In this document: positions 24,778 to 34,440 of the stretch, piece by piece
How positions within the stretch are numbered: the stretch's first letter is position 1
How the letters are laid out: every line of letters starts with the position of its first letter
Assembly (NCBI RefSeq): GCF_009760925.1
Contig: NZ_VRLV01000018.1
Span: forward strand, 179,338-243,337
Length of the DNA: 64,000 bases
Reading direction: 5' to 3'
Origin: Nonomuraea typhae
GTDB lineage: Bacteria; Actinomycetota; Actinomycetes; Streptosporangiales; Streptosporangiaceae
Notes under the pieces: generated by a model
Seen by the model: only the letters and a program-made list of their open reading frames with translations
The model's database searches: none
Told to the model about the DNA's origin: nothing
Made by a program: the position numbers and the translations under genes

Positions 24778-27069
24778 CTACTCACCCGCCCCGACGTAGG
24801 CGCGCAGGTGCTGGGCCGTCAGCGTGGAGCCCTTGTCCACCAGGTCGGACGGCGTGCCGGAGAAGACGATCTGGCCGCCGTCGTGCCCGGCGCCGGGGCC
24901 CAGGTCGATGATCCAGTCGGCGTGGGCCATGACGGCCTGGTGGTGCTCGATGACGATGACCGTGTTGCCGGCGTCGACCAGGCCGTCCAGCAGGGCGAGG
25001 AGCTGGTCCACGTCGGCCAGGTGCAGGCCGGTGGTGGGCTCGTCCAGGATGTAGGTGGTGCCGTTCTTGGCCATGTGGATGGCGAGCTTGAGCCGCTGGC
25101 GCTCGCCGCCCGACAGCGTGGTCAGGGGCTGGCCGAGGCCGAGGTAGCCGAGGCCGACGGAGTTGAGGCGGTCCAGGATGGTCTTGGCCTGACCGGTGGT
25201 GAAGTGCTCGCGGGCCTCGGCGGCCGACATGGCCAGGACCTCGCTGATGTCCTTGCCGTGCAGTTTGTAGGACAGGACCTTGGCGGTGAAGCGCTTGCCG
25301 TCGCACTCGTCGCAGATCGAGCCGACGTCGGCCATCATCATCAGGTCCGTGTAGATCATGCCGATGCCCTTGCAGGCCGGGCAGGCGCCTTCGGAGTTGG
25401 CGCTGAACAGGCCGGGCTTCACGCCGTTGGCCTTGGCGAACGCGGCGCGGATGGGGTCCAGGACACCGGTGTAGGTGGCCGGGTTGCTGCGCCGGGAGCC
25501 GCGGATCGGCGACTGGTCGGCCACGACGACGCCGTCGCGGCCGGCGACGTAGCCGTGGATGAGCGAGCTCTTGCCCGATCCGGCCACGCCGGTCACCACC
25601 GTCAGCACGCCCAGCGGGACGTCCACGCTGACGTCGCGCAGGTTGTGCAGGGTGGCGCCGGTGACCTGGAGGTGCCCGGACGGGGTGCGGACGTCGTCGC
25701 GCAGCCGTACCTTGTGGTCGAGGTAGCGGCCGGTCAGCGTCCCGGAGGCGCGCAGCCCCGCGAGGTCGCCGGCGTAGCAGAGCTCGCCGCCCGCGGCGCC
25801 GGCCCCGGGGCCGAGGTCGATCACGTGGTCGGCCACCTCGATGGTCTCCGGCTTGTGCTCGACGACCAGGACGGTGTTGCCCTTGTCGCGCAGTTGCACC
25901 AGCAGGTCGTTCATGCGCTGGATGTCGTGCGGGTGCAGGCCGGCGGTGGGCTCGTCGAAGACGTAGGTGACGTCGCTGAGCGGGGAGCTCAGGTGGCGCA
26001 CCATCTTGACCCGCTGCGACTCGCCGCCGGACAGGGTCGAGGACTCGCGGTCCAGGCTCAGGTAGCCGAGGCCGATCTCGACGAGGGAGTCCAGCGTCAT
26101 GCCGAGCGTGTCGATCATCGGGCCGACGCCGGTGGCGCCCTGGAGCCCGCGCACGAAGGCGGCCAGGTCGCTGATCTGCATGGCCGAGCACTCGGCGATG
26201 GTGCGGCCGTCGATGCGGCAGCCGAGCGCGGCCTGGTTGAGGCGGGTGCCGCCGCAGGCCGGGCAGCCGGTGAGCTTGACGGCCCGGTCGGCGAAGGAGC
26301 GCGCGGCCGACTGCATCGTCTCGCGGTCCTTGCCGATGTACTGCTTCCTGATCTTGGGGAGCAGTCCTTCATACGTCATGCTGCCGGAGCCGATCTTCAC
26401 CTTGGAGGCGGGCGCGCGCAGGAGCCTGTCCCATTCCTCCGTGGTGTAGTCGCGCAGCTTGCGGCCGGTGTCGAAGAAGCCGGAGTGGGCGATGACCTGC
26501 CAGTACCAGGTGTTCACGGCGTAGCCGGGCGCGGTGATCGCGCCTTCGTCGAGCGACTTGTCCTTGTCGATCAGCTCGTCCACGTCCACGTCGGTGATCC
26601 GGCCCAGGCCCTCGCATTCGGGGCACATACCCTCGGCCCGGTTGAAGCTGAAGTGCGGCGCCGGTCCGACGTACGGCCGGCCGAGCCGGCTGAACAGGAT
26701 GCGCAGCATGGTGTAGGCGTCGGTGGCGGTGCCGACCGTCGAACGGGCGTTGGCCCCCATCCGCTCCTGGTCGACGATGATCGCGGCGCTCAGGTTGTGC
26801 AGCGCCTCCACCTCGGGGCGCGACAGGGGCGGCATGAAGCCCTGGATGAACGCGGTGTAGGTCTCGTTGATCAGCCGGCGTGACTCCGCGGCGATCGTGT
26901 CGAAGACGAGCGAGGACTTGCCCGATCCGGATACGCCGGTGAAGACGGACAGCCGCCGCTTGGGAATGTCGAGGGAGATCCCTTTCAGATTGTTCTCGCG
27001 GGCGCCGCGGACCTGGATGAAGTCGTGGCTGTCCGCGGCGAGGTGCTCCGAAGGCTGCATATCCTCCAT
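24778..27069 (-). CDS. UvrA-like ABC ATPase (drug-resistance type)
   Basis: Protein of 763 residues related to UvrA but shorter than the ~950-residue repair enzyme. Walker A sites are GVSGSGKSSL and GVAGSGKSSL; signature motifs are LSGGESQR and LSGGERQR; Walker B segments are FDEPTAGLHP and LDEPTTGLH. Zinc-binding cysteine pairs occur in CPECEGLG, CPACGGTRL, CPACKGIG and CDECDGKRF. Shortened UvrA-like proteins (class II, DrrC-like) accompany resistance to DNA-binding drugs. The start codon is ATG at 27069, shortly after GGAGG is absent but near GGAGG-like sequence; the next ATG three codons on is equally possible. The adjacent TetR gene reads the same way upstream. Confidence 0.92.
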   Translation of the reverse strand: MEDMQPSEHLAADSHDFIQVRGARENNLKGISLDIPKRRLSVFTGVSGSGKSSLVFDTIAAESRRLINETYTAFIQGFMPPLSRPEVEALHNLSAAIIVDQERMGANARSTVGTATDAYTMLRILFSRLGRPYVGPAPHFSFNRAEGMCPECEGLGRITDVDVDELIDKDKSLDEGAITAPGYAVNTWYWQVIAHSGFFDTGRKLRDYTTEEWDRLLRAPASKVKIGSGSMTYEGLLPKIRKQYIGKDRETMQSAARSFADRAVKLTGCPACGGTRLNQAALGCRIDGRTIAECSAMQISDLAAFVRGLQGATGVGPMIDTLGMTLDSLVEIGLGYLSLDRESSTLSGGESQRVKMVRHLSSPLSDVTYVFDEPTAGLHPHDIQRMNDLLVQLRDKGNTVLVVEHKPETIEVADHVIDLGPGAGAAGGELCYAGDLAGLRASGTLTGRYLDHKVRLRDDVRTPSGHLQVTGATLHNLRDVSVDVPLGVLTVVTGVAGSGKSSLIHGYVAGRDGVVVADQSPIRGSRRSNPATYTGVLDPIRAAFAKANGVKPGLFSANSEGACPACKGIGMIYTDLMMMADVGSICDECDGKRFTAKVLSYKLHGKDISEVLAMSAAEAREHFTTGQAKTILDRLNSVGLGYLGLGQPLTTLSGGERQRLKLAIHMAKNGTTYILDEPTTGLHLADVDQLLALLDGLVDAGNTVIVIEHHQAVMAHADWIIDLGPGAGHDGGQIVFSGTPSDLVDKGSTLTAQHLRAYVGAGE

Positions 27070-27141
27070 TGTTTCATTGACGCCGCCATTGAAGGTTTTT
27101 GCGGGAGAACACCATGAGACGGGAGGAAAAGCCTCAACAGC

Positions 27142-27750
27142 CTAGGTAAGGCGGGCGCTGCCGAACAGGTGGGAGATCGCGGTCAGGTAGTCCGCCTTCA
27201 CCCTTTCCTTGTCCTCCTCCGCCGCCTCGGCCAGCGCCATCCCCGCGGCACCCAGGATGTGGAAGGTGATGCGGGTCATCGGCTCGCGCGGCAGCTCGGG
27301 AAGCTGCCCGGCCGCGATCAGCCCGCCGACCAGCTGCTCGATCAGCCCGTAGGCGTAGACCCCCTCGAGCTCCTTCCAGCGGTGCCAGCCGAGCGCGAGC
27401 GGCGCCTCCTGCCAGACCACCCGGCCGTAGGCCGGGTCGCAACAGCACTGCAGGAACTGGTCGGTGGCCGCCATGGCCGCCTTCCACGGATCGTCGCCCG
27501 CCGCCTCGGTCGCCTCGATCACCTGGCGGACCATCCAGCCCTCCAGCTCGCCGGCGACCGCCTCGAACAACGCCGTCTTGCTGGCGAAGTGGTGGTAGAC
27601 CGCGCCCCGGCTGGCGCCGATGTCGGCGGCCACGTCCTCCAGGGCCGTGGCGGCGAAGCCCCGGTCGGCGAATCGGCGGGTGGCCGCTTCCAGCAGGGCG
27701 GCCTTGGTCGCCTGGGAGTACTGCTCCCGGCGGCTCTTGACAGACGACAT
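27142..27750 (-). CDS. TetR/AcrR family regulator
   Basis: Regulator of 202 residues with an N-terminal HTH (about 14-58: AALLEAATRRFADRG, AADIGASRGAVYHHF) and a C-terminal ligand domain of TetR_C type. The start codon lies inside an inverted repeat that extends into the divergent promoter region, so it probably represses itself and the P450 gene. A transcript could also continue into the UvrA-like gene downstream (72-bp gap). Confidence 0.94.
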   Translation of the reverse strand: MSSVKSRREQYSQATKAALLEAATRRFADRGFAATALEDVAADIGASRGAVYHHFASKTALFEAVAGELEGWMVRQVIEATEAAGDDPWKAAMAATDQFLQCCCDPAYGRVVWQEAPLALGWHRWKELEGVYAYGLIEQLVGGLIAAGQLPELPREPMTRITFHILGAAGMALAEAAEEDKERVKADYLTAISHLFGSARLT

Positions 27751-27781
27751 ACGCGGAGATTACTACATACACAGCGTATGT
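27748..27781. promoter_or_regulatory. TetR operator of the second P450 gene
   Basis: Nested palindromes: ACATAC-ACAGC-GTATGT at 27765-27781, and CATACGC (27748-27754) paired with GCGTATG (27774-27780). They sit between the divergent TetR and P450 genes and overlap the TetR start codon. Confidence 0.7.
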
Positions 27782-27816
27782 TTCCGACACAGAGTAGGTC
27801 ACCCGAGGAGACGTCG

Positions 27817-29022
27817 ATGACGGAACTGCTGTTCAACCCCTTCGAGCCCGGGTTCACCGACGACCCGTACCCCGCCTATCGCCGGCTGCGCGAGACCGAG
27901 CCGGTGCACGAGAGCCCGTTCGGCTTCTGGGTCATGAGTGGGTACGAGGACATCCACGCGCTGCTGCGCGCCGGGATGTCGGTGGACGACCACAAGCTCG
28001 CCTCCGGCCCGGTCCGCGAGCAGCGCGAGCAGCTCGACGCCGCCACCAGCGGCGGCGTGCTCGGGCTGTCCATGCTCGAGCGCGACCCGCCCGACCACAC
28101 CCGGCTGCGCTCGCTGGTGAGCAAGGTGTTCACCCCTCGCAAGGTCGCCGCCCTGGAGCCGGAGATCACCGCGCTCGTCGACGCCCGCCTGGACGAGATC
28201 GCCGGGGCCGGGCGCGTCGACCTGATGGCCACGCTGGCCTTCCCCCTGCCGTTCGCGGTGATCTCGAAGCTGCTCGGCATCCCCGAGGCCGGTCATGAAC
28301 GCGTGCGCGACCTCAGCGGCCTGCTCGTCCGCACCCTGGAGCCGGTCGCCGACCAGGAGCTGCTCGACGCGGTCGCCAAGGCGGGCATCGAGATGACGGA
28401 GATCATCCGCGAGATCATCGCCTGGAAGCGCGCGCACCCGGCCGAGGACCTGCTCAGCGCCCTCATCGCCGCCGAGCAGGACGGTGACCGGCTCAGCGAC
28501 GACGAGCTGATCGCCCAGGTCACGCTCCTGTACGTGGCCGGGCACGAGACCACCATGAACCTCATCGCCAACGGCGTCACCGCCCTGCTGCGCAACCCCG
28601 GCCAGCTCGCGCTCCTGCGTGAACGGCCGGAGCTGGCCGCCAACGCGGTGGAGGAGTTCCTGCGCTATGACAGCCCCGTCCAGCAGACCCGGCGCATCAC
28701 CCTCGAGCCCTACACCGTGGCCGGCCGTACCATCCCGGCGCGCACGTTCGTCATCGCCGCCCTCGCCGCCGCCAACCGCGACTCGCGCTTCTGGGGTGAC
28801 GACGCCGAGGAGCTGCGGATCGACCGGGAGCTCGCGCGCAACCACATCTCCTTCGGCGCCGGGGCCCACCACTGCCTCGGCCCGGCCCTGGCCAGGCTGG
28901 AGGGCAGGGTGGCCATCGAACGGCTGGTCCAGCGCTTCCCCCGCCTCGGCTTCGCCGGCGAGGTGGAGATGAACGGCCGGATGAACCTGCGCGGACCTCA
29001 GCATCTGCCCGTCTCCGTCTAG
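27817..29022 (+). CDS. cytochrome P450
   Basis: Canonical soluble P450 of 401 residues: I-helix VAGHETTMN, K-helix EEFLRY, heme loop FGAGAHHCLGPALAR with ligand Cys353. It is close in style to the CYP107/CYP105 groups of actinomycetes that hydroxylate natural products or xenobiotics. ATG at 27817 follows GAGGAG. The divergent TetR gene and palindromic operator imply substrate-inducible expression. The stop overlaps that of the convergent DUF418 gene. Confidence 0.95.
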   Translation: MTELLFNPFEPGFTDDPYPAYRRLRETEPVHESPFGFWVMSGYEDIHALLRAGMSVDDHKLASGPVREQREQLDAATSGGVLGLSMLERDPPDHTRLRSLVSKVFTPRKVAALEPEITALVDARLDEIAGAGRVDLMATLAFPLPFAVISKLLGIPEAGHERVRDLSGLLVRTLEPVADQELLDAVAKAGIEMTEIIREIIAWKRAHPAEDLLSALIAAEQDGDRLSDDELIAQVTLLYVAGHETTMNLIANGVTALLRNPGQLALLRERPELAANAVEEFLRYDSPVQQTRRITLEPYTVAGRTIPARTFVIAALAAANRDSRFWGDDAEELRIDRELARNHISFGAGAHHCLGPALARLEGRVAIERLVQRFPRLGFAGEVEMNGRMNLRGPQHLPVSV

Positions 29023-30182
29023 CCGGTCTTCTTGTACGAGAGCTTGCGCAGCAGCACCTCCCCCGGCCCCCGCCAGCCCGCCCGGCGCATCCACTCGGCC
29101 AGCAGGAGCGAGACCACCCACACCCCGGCCGCCACCGCCCAGGTGGCGGCCGCGCCCATCGCGTCGTGCAGGCCCAGCGTGAAGGGGTAGAACAACGCCA
29201 GCCACACCACGGACTGGAAGATGTAGAACGTCATCGACCGCTGCCCGAGCGCGACCAGCGCGGTGGTGAAGGGGCCCCGGCGCTCGCCGATCGCCACCGC
29301 CGCCAGCCCGACGGCCGCCGCCATGCCGACGCCGCCGAGGTAGCCGGTCAGATCGTGCGCCACCGCCACCAGCCACTGCACCGGAACCGACTCCGTCGCC
29401 CACACGCCGGACACCAGCAGCGCCGCGGGCAGCCGCCCGGCCACCGCCAGCAGCAGGAACCCCCAGGTGACGCGGCGCAGCAGGCTGACGTGGCGCTCGG
29501 GCTCGTCGAGGATGCGGCGGCGGGCCGCCCAGATGCCCATGAGCATGCCCGGCAGCACGATGAGGCAGGCGATGAGCGTCTCGACCGGCCAGGACGGCAG
29601 GCCGGCCACGAGGTGGGTGAGGAAGTCCGGCTCCATGTAGCTCGCCAGCGTCTCCGGGGTGCCCGCGGCGGCCAGGGTGTTCGCCCGGACGCTCTGCCAG
29701 GCCAGCAGCAGGGTCGCCGGGATGAGCGTGAGGCCCGCCGTCCAGCCCAGCACCGCGTCGCGAGCCCTGACCAGCGGCGCGGCCATCAGCAGGGTCAGGC
29801 CGTAGACGGCGATGATGTCGATCGGGACCAGCACCACGGCGTTGAGGGAGCCGATGACCAGCAGCCAGAAGCCCCTCCTGCGTAGGAGCTTCCTGACCGA
29901 GATCCACTCCTCTCCCCTGGCCTGCTGCCGGTAGGCCAGCTGGCCCAGGCCGTAGCCGAACAGGAAGACGAACATCGCGCGGGCCTGGTTGTCGGCCAGC
30001 AGGGACTTCAGGAAGCCGACGGCCGTGTTGAGCGCCGCCGGGCCCAGCGACCAGTCGCCGACCAGGGCCGGGGCGTGGGCCAGGGCGATGGCCAGGAGCA
30101 TGAAGCCTCGGGCCAGATCGGGGGCCAGGGACCTGGCCGAGGTGCTGATCGCCGCACCGGAGGCGTTGAGTGTTTGCGTCAT
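29019..30182 (-). CDS. DUF418 domain membrane protein
   Basis: Polytopic membrane protein of 387 residues with about ten hydrophobic segments and the DUF418 pattern: an N-terminal heparan-acetyltransferase-like segment (LAPDLARGFMLLAIALAH), then FVFLFGYGLGQ and a C-terminal DUF418 region with GQRSMTFYIFQS. The function of the family is not known; transport of an acyl-type small molecule has been suggested from the fold. An inverted repeat lies just upstream of its start. Confidence 0.9.
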   Translation of the reverse strand: MTQTLNASGAAISTSARSLAPDLARGFMLLAIALAHAPALVGDWSLGPAALNTAVGFLKSLLADNQARAMFVFLFGYGLGQLAYRQQARGEEWISVRKLLRRRGFWLLVIGSLNAVVLVPIDIIAVYGLTLLMAAPLVRARDAVLGWTAGLTLIPATLLLAWQSVRANTLAAAGTPETLASYMEPDFLTHLVAGLPSWPVETLIACLIVLPGMLMGIWAARRRILDEPERHVSLLRRVTWGFLLLAVAGRLPAALLVSGVWATESVPVQWLVAVAHDLTGYLGGVGMAAAVGLAAVAIGERRGPFTTALVALGQRSMTFYIFQSVVWLALFYPFTLGLHDAMGAAATWAVAAGVWVVSLLLAEWMRRAGWRGPGEVLLRKLSYKKTG

Positions 30183-30205
30183 GCCGATCAGCGTCGCCGT
30201 CAGGG

Positions 30206-30233
30206 CTGACAGCGCCCTGATGAGCCCTGTCAG
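30206..30233. promoter_or_regulatory. inverted repeat upstream of DUF418 gene
   Basis: CTGACAG / CTGTCAG arms 14 nt apart, in the 136-bp gap between the SDR gene end and the DUF418 start. It could be an operator for DUF418 or a terminator for the SDR gene. Confidence 0.4.
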
Positions 30234-30318
30234 CGGCCGGCGAGCAGGTCTTCCGACAGGGGGCTCAGGCGCCGGACAGGGTCATCCGCCGTGCTGGGGA
30301 CACCGAAGGGGGTGGTGA

Positions 30319-31197
30319 TCACGTGTGAGCTTCCCTGAGCATGCGGTCCTGCTCGACCGGTGGCGTGCCGCCGTACCAGTCGAGGACCTTGCCGAAGCGG
30401 ACCAGCTCGCCGTACAGGGCCGGGTCGGCGCGCTCGGCGAAGACGAGGTCGAGGACGGCACGGGCCGCCGCGGCGGGCGATTGGGCGTGGCGGTAGTCGC
30501 TGAACCACGGCCGGGAGGTCGCGGTGTCGACCATGCCGGGGCAGACGGCGGCGACGAGGATGCCGGCGGCGAGGTCGCGCTCGCGGCGGGTGGCGGCGAG
30601 CGCGCGCACGGCGGCGACCTGGGCGACCTTCGAGGGCACGTTCAGCCAGCGCGGCCAGCCCGCCTCCTCCGCGGTGTTGGTGTGGATGGCGCTGCGCCAG
30701 GACTCCACGGCGTACTCGACCTGTTCGAGGCCGGCGCCGTCGAACAGGTGGCGCAGCCGGGGGTTGAGGTGGCCGAGGGTGCCCAGGGTGCTGGCCACCA
30801 CGAGCAGCCGGCCGCCGGGGCGCAGGATCGGGCCGAAGGCGCGCAGGATCGCGTGGGTGGCGACGTTGGAGACGTCGATGAACTCGTCGGCGCGTTCCTT
30901 CGGCGACTCCTCCGGCAGGACGCGGGCGATGGCGTTGGAGATCACGATGTCGGCGGAGCCGAGTTCGCCGGCCAGCCGCGCTATCGCGTCGGTGTCGGTG
31001 ACGTCGAGGACCCGGGGCCGCACCCGGGCGCGGGTCCCGGCCAGCCCCGCCACCTCGTGGGCGGCCTCGGTGACGCGCCGCTCGTCGCGCCCGGTGAGCA
31101 GGACCAGGTCCTCGGCTTCCATGCGGGCGGCGAGCCCTTCGGCGAGGGCCCGGCCGAGGCCCTGGTTGGCGCCCGTGACTAGAGCGATTCTGTTCAT
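30319..31197 (-). CDS. SDR family oxidoreductase lacking the catalytic tyrosine
   Basis: Short-chain dehydrogenase fold, 292 residues. The nucleotide-binding motif TGANQGLG is at about 8-15 and DVTD follows in the adenine pocket. The active-site serine is in VASTLGTLG, but the YxxxK motif reads NVPSK, with Asn where Tyr is expected; Lys is retained. The protein is therefore either a non-standard reductase or a sensor/binding protein. It resembles carbonyl-reductase-like SDRs (CPGMVDT). Divergent from a LysR regulator, which probably controls it. Confidence 0.88.
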   Translation of the reverse strand: MNRIALVTGANQGLGRALAEGLAARMEAEDLVLLTGRDERRVTEAAHEVAGLAGTRARVRPRVLDVTDTDAIARLAGELGSADIVISNAIARVLPEESPKERADEFIDVSNVATHAILRAFGPILRPGGRLLVVASTLGTLGHLNPRLRHLFDGAGLEQVEYAVESWRSAIHTNTAEEAGWPRWLNVPSKVAQVAAVRALAATRRERDLAAGILVAAVCPGMVDTATSRPWFSDYRHAQSPAAAARAVLDLVFAERADPALYGELVRFGKVLDWYGGTPPVEQDRMLREAHT

Positions 31198-31269
31198 GCC
31201 CACCACGCTAGGAACGGCGGCCTCCATGCGTCCAACGAGACTTCCGCACGGCTAGTATGCGTAAATGTC

Positions 31270-32193
31270 ATGGACTTCTCGGATGTGTCGCTGACCGCGC
31301 TGCGGGTCTTCCGCGCCGTGGCCGAGCAGGGGACCTTCACCGCGGCCGCGGCGTCCCTGGGATACACCCAGTCGGCGGTGTCCAGGCAGATCTCCTCGAT
31401 CGAGCGGGCCGCGGGCGCGGAACTGCTGGAACGGCGGCGCGACGGGGTGCGGCTGACCGCGGCCGGGCGGCTGGTCATGCGCCGCGCGAGCGTGGTGCTC
31501 GAAGAGATCGACGCGGCCGCCCGCGAGCTGTCCGGCCTGCCCTCACCGGGCGGCGTCGTGCGCCTCGGCTGGCTGCCCAGCTCCGGCACGACGGTGGTCC
31601 CGCGCGCCCTGGCCACGTTGCGGCGCAGCGATCCGGGCGTGCACGTCGTCAGCCGGGAGGGCACCACGCCGGTGCTGGCGCGCGCCCTGCGGGCGGGAAG
31701 CCTCGACCTCGCCCTGCTGGCCTCGGCGCCGCCGTTTCGCGCGCCGGACGACGAGTCGCCGCCGCTGGTGCTGCAGACGCTCACCGAACGCGCGCTCTGC
31801 CTGGCCGTGCCCGCGACGCACCCGCTGGCCCGCGGGGACTTCGTCGACGTGGCCGACCTGCGCGGGCAGCGGTGGATCGCCGGTCCGTCCTCCGGCGAGG
31901 ACCGTCTCATGGGCGTGTGGCCCGGCCTGGACGAACGGCCCGAGATCGCCCACACGGCCCGGGACTGGCTGGCCAAACTGCACCTCGTGGCCGCGGGCTG
32001 CGGGTTGACCACGGTCTCGCCCGCGATGGCCGCCGCCGCGCCGCCCGGGGTGCGCGTCCTGCCGGTGCGGGGCGGGCCGCAGGAGCTGCGCCGCCTGCTC
32101 CTGGCCCGCCTCCCCGGACCGCCGCCGGGCGAGGCCGCCCTCCGGCTCGCGGCCGCGCTCCGGGCCGCCGCGCTGGCCGCCGTCGATCCGTAA
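31270..32193 (+). CDS. LysR family transcriptional regulator
   Basis: LysR-type regulator of 307 residues with an N-terminal winged HTH (about 5-65: LRVFRAVAEQGTFTAAAASLGYTQSAVSRQI) and a C-terminal two-lobed effector domain (about 95-295). It is divergent from the SDR gene across 72 bp; LysR proteins usually activate such divergent neighbours on binding a coinducer. ATGCGT occurs twice in the gap, one turn-multiple apart, but no clear T-N11-A box was fixed. Confidence 0.94.
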   Translation: MDFSDVSLTALRVFRAVAEQGTFTAAAASLGYTQSAVSRQISSIERAAGAELLERRRDGVRLTAAGRLVMRRASVVLEEIDAAARELSGLPSPGGVVRLGWLPSSGTTVVPRALATLRRSDPGVHVVSREGTTPVLARALRAGSLDLALLASAPPFRAPDDESPPLVLQTLTERALCLAVPATHPLARGDFVDVADLRGQRWIAGPSSGEDRLMGVWPGLDERPEIAHTARDWLAKLHLVAAGCGLTTVSPAMAAAAPPGVRVLPVRGGPQELRRLLLARLPGPPPGEAALRLAAALRAAALAAVDP

Positions 32194-32281
32194 GCTCCCG
32201 GCCTGCTCCCTTTGGGGCACTTGACTTCATGTTGACCTGAACCACCAGACTTGCCGCCACACCCATGACTGGAGGCACGTC

Positions 32282-33037
32282 ATGTTCGACGTCGTCATCG
32301 TCGGCGGGGGCCCGGCCGGCATGGCCGCCGCGCTGGCCCTCGGGCGGGTCCATCGGCCGGTCCTGATGATCGACGCCGGGAATGGACGCGGCGCTGTCGC
32401 CGGTGCCACGCACAACTTCCTGACCAGGGACGGCACGCCGCCCGCCGAACTGCGCAAGCTCGGCCACGAGGAACTGGCCGCCTATCCGGCGGTGCGGGTG
32501 CGGGCCGGGACGGTCACCGGGGCGCGCGTGCTGGAGGACGGCTTCCGCGTGGACGTGTCCGGCGGCGAGCCGGTCCGGGCCAGGCGGCTCCTGCTGGCCA
32601 CCGGGCTGGCCGACGAGTTCCCCGGCCCGCGCGGCGTGGAGGCGCTATGGGGCCGTTCCGCCTTCCACTGCCCCTACTGCCACGGCTACGAATGCACCGG
32701 CAGGCGCGTCGCCGTGCTCGGCGCGGATCCGTCGCGGGTACGGCTGGCCCTGCAGCTGAGCCGCTTCGCCGCCGAGGTCGTCCTGTGCGCCGACGGCCGG
32801 CCGATCGACGCGGCGGTGCCGGCCGCGCACGGTGTGGCGGTGCGCGGGGAGGCCGTCGCCCGCCTGGAAGGGACCGGCGGCCAGGTGGAACGGATCGTGT
32901 TCGAGTCCGGCCCCGCCCTGGCCACGGACGCGGTGTTCGTCGCCAACGTGGCCCGCCAGCGCTCCGACCTGGCCAGGCGGCTCGGCTGCGCGACCGACTT
33001 CAACCTGCCCAACCCTCTCGCGCAGACGAGGAGCTGA
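32282..33037 (+). CDS. thioredoxin-reductase-like flavoprotein, C-terminally short
   Basis: FAD-dependent pyridine nucleotide-disulfide oxidoreductase-like protein of 251 residues. It has the FAD dinucleotide motif GGGPAG at 8-13, the redox-active C130-P-Y-C133 in FHCPYCHGYE, and an NAD(P) domain around VAVLGADPSR. The family is normally about 300 residues and ends with a GD motif contacting FAD; here the chain stops after DFNLPNPLAQTRS without it. The protein may be truncated by mutation. The stop is followed by the MFS start only 2 bp later. Confidence 0.87.
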   Translation: MFDVVIVGGGPAGMAAALALGRVHRPVLMIDAGNGRGAVAGATHNFLTRDGTPPAELRKLGHEELAAYPAVRVRAGTVTGARVLEDGFRVDVSGGEPVRARRLLLATGLADEFPGPRGVEALWGRSAFHCPYCHGYECTGRRVAVLGADPSRVRLALQLSRFAAEVVLCADGRPIDAAVPAAHGVAVRGEAVARLEGTGGQVERIVFESGPALATDAVFVANVARQRSDLARRLGCATDFNLPNPLAQTRS

Positions 33038-33039
33038 TC

Positions 33040-34440
33040 GTGGTGGCCGCAAACCTCGCGCCGACCGCCGGCCCGCCGAAGGGCAGCATCGTGCCGCTGG
33101 CCACGGCCGGGCTGCTGATCGGCATGCTGCTGTCCGTCCTGGACCAGACGGTGGTCGCCATCGCCTTGCCCGCCATCGCCGACGAGCTGGGCGGCATGGA
33201 CGCGATCGGCTGGATCGTCACCGCCTACGTGCTGGCCATGACCGCGACCGGCACGCTCTACGGCCGCATCAGCGACCGGTTCGGCCGGCGGCCGGTGTTC
33301 GTCACCGCGGTCGCCCTCTTCGTCGTGGGCTCCGTGCTGTGCGGCATGGTCGACACGGCGCCTCAGCTGGTCGCCGCCAGGACCTTCCAGGGCATCGGCG
33401 CCGGAGCGCTGTTCGTGCTGCCCACGATCGCGCTGTCGGAGCTGTACCCGCAGCGTCTGCGCAGCCGGGTGCAGGGCTTCACCGGCGTCGTCTTCGCGCT
33501 GGCCACCGTGGGCGGCCCGCTGGCCGGCGGCGCGATCACCGACGCCTGGGGGTGGCGCTGGATCTTCTTCATCAACATCCCGCTCGGCCTGCTGGCCATA
33601 GGTCTGGCCGCCTTCGCGCTGCGGCTGCCCAAGCCGGGCCGAGGCGGCAAGATCGACCTGCCCGGGGCCGTGCTGATCGCCGGCGCGACGGTCAGCCTGC
33701 TGCTGGCCGCCGAATGGGGTGGCCGCACGTTCGCGTGGACCTCCGGCGTGATCCTGGGACTCTTAGGCGCCGTGGCGGTGCTGGTGGCGCTGTTCGTGTG
33801 GTGGGAACGCCGGGCGGCCAACCCGCTGCTGCCGCTGCGGCTGTTCGCCGACCCCACGGTGCGGGTGGTGCTCCCGGCGACCTTGCTGCTCGGCGCGCTG
33901 CTGAGCGGTTCCCTCGTTTACCTGCCCACGTATCTGCAGGGCAACTACGGCATGGGAGCCACGCAGGCGGGACTGGCGCTTAACCCGTACGTGCTGACGT
34001 TCATGGCGGTCTCCTCGATCGCCGGCGCCCGCATCGGCGCGAGCGGCCGGTTCAAGCCCTACCTGATCGGCGGCGCGGCGATCACGGTGGTCGGGCTCGT
34101 GCTGTTGAGCCGCCTCACGCCCGGCACCCCTTACCTCGTGCTGGCCCTCGAAATCGCGGTGCTGGGGGTGGGGTTCGGGCTGCTGGCGCAGAACCTGGTG
34201 GTCGTCGCGCAGAACGCGGTCTCGCCGGAGGACCTCGCCGCCACCACCTCCGCCGTGGTGTCCGTGCGCGGGCTCGGCCTGTCGATCGGCGTGTCGATCT
34301 TCGCCACCCTCCTCACCCGGGAACTCCAGACCCAAGGCACCACCCAGGCGGCGGCGGTCATTCCCGATGTCCTGTTCTGGGGCATCCCGGTCGCCGTGCT
34401 CCTGGTCGCGCTGATCACCCTGCTGCCCCGGAAGACCTAA
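33040..34440 (+). CDS. MFS transporter, DHA2 (EmrB/QacA) type
   Basis: Drug/proton antiporter of 466 residues with twelve to fourteen membrane segments. Motif A appears as GRISDRFGRR, and the motif C region as GPLAGGAITDAWGWRW. It begins with GTG at 33040 behind GAGGAG and lies 2 bp after the flavoprotein stop, so the two are co-transcribed. It likely exports a toxic or self-made compound. The stop overlaps that of the convergent AfsR-type regulator. Confidence 0.94.
   Translation: MVAANLAPTAGPPKGSIVPLATAGLLIGMLLSVLDQTVVAIALPAIADELGGMDAIGWIVTAYVLAMTATGTLYGRISDRFGRRPVFVTAVALFVVGSVLCGMVDTAPQLVAARTFQGIGAGALFVLPTIALSELYPQRLRSRVQGFTGVVFALATVGGPLAGGAITDAWGWRWIFFINIPLGLLAIGLAAFALRLPKPGRGGKIDLPGAVLIAGATVSLLLAAEWGGRTFAWTSGVILGLLGAVAVLVALFVWWERRAANPLLPLRLFADPTVRVVLPATLLLGALLSGSLVYLPTYLQGNYGMGATQAGLALNPYVLTFMAVSSIAGARIGASGRFKPYLIGGAAITVVGLVLLSRLTPGTPYLVLALEIAVLGVGFGLLAQNLVVVAQNAVSPEDLAATTSAVVSVRGLGLSIGVSIFATLLTRELQTQGTTQAAAVIPDVLFWGIPVAVLLVALITLLPRKT

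Noticed and set aside
24526..26883. Plus-strand open frame of 785 codons
   Set aside because: Antisense to the UvrA-like gene and part of the protease gene; composition is repetitive Val/Gly/Gln/Asp and no motif is visible.
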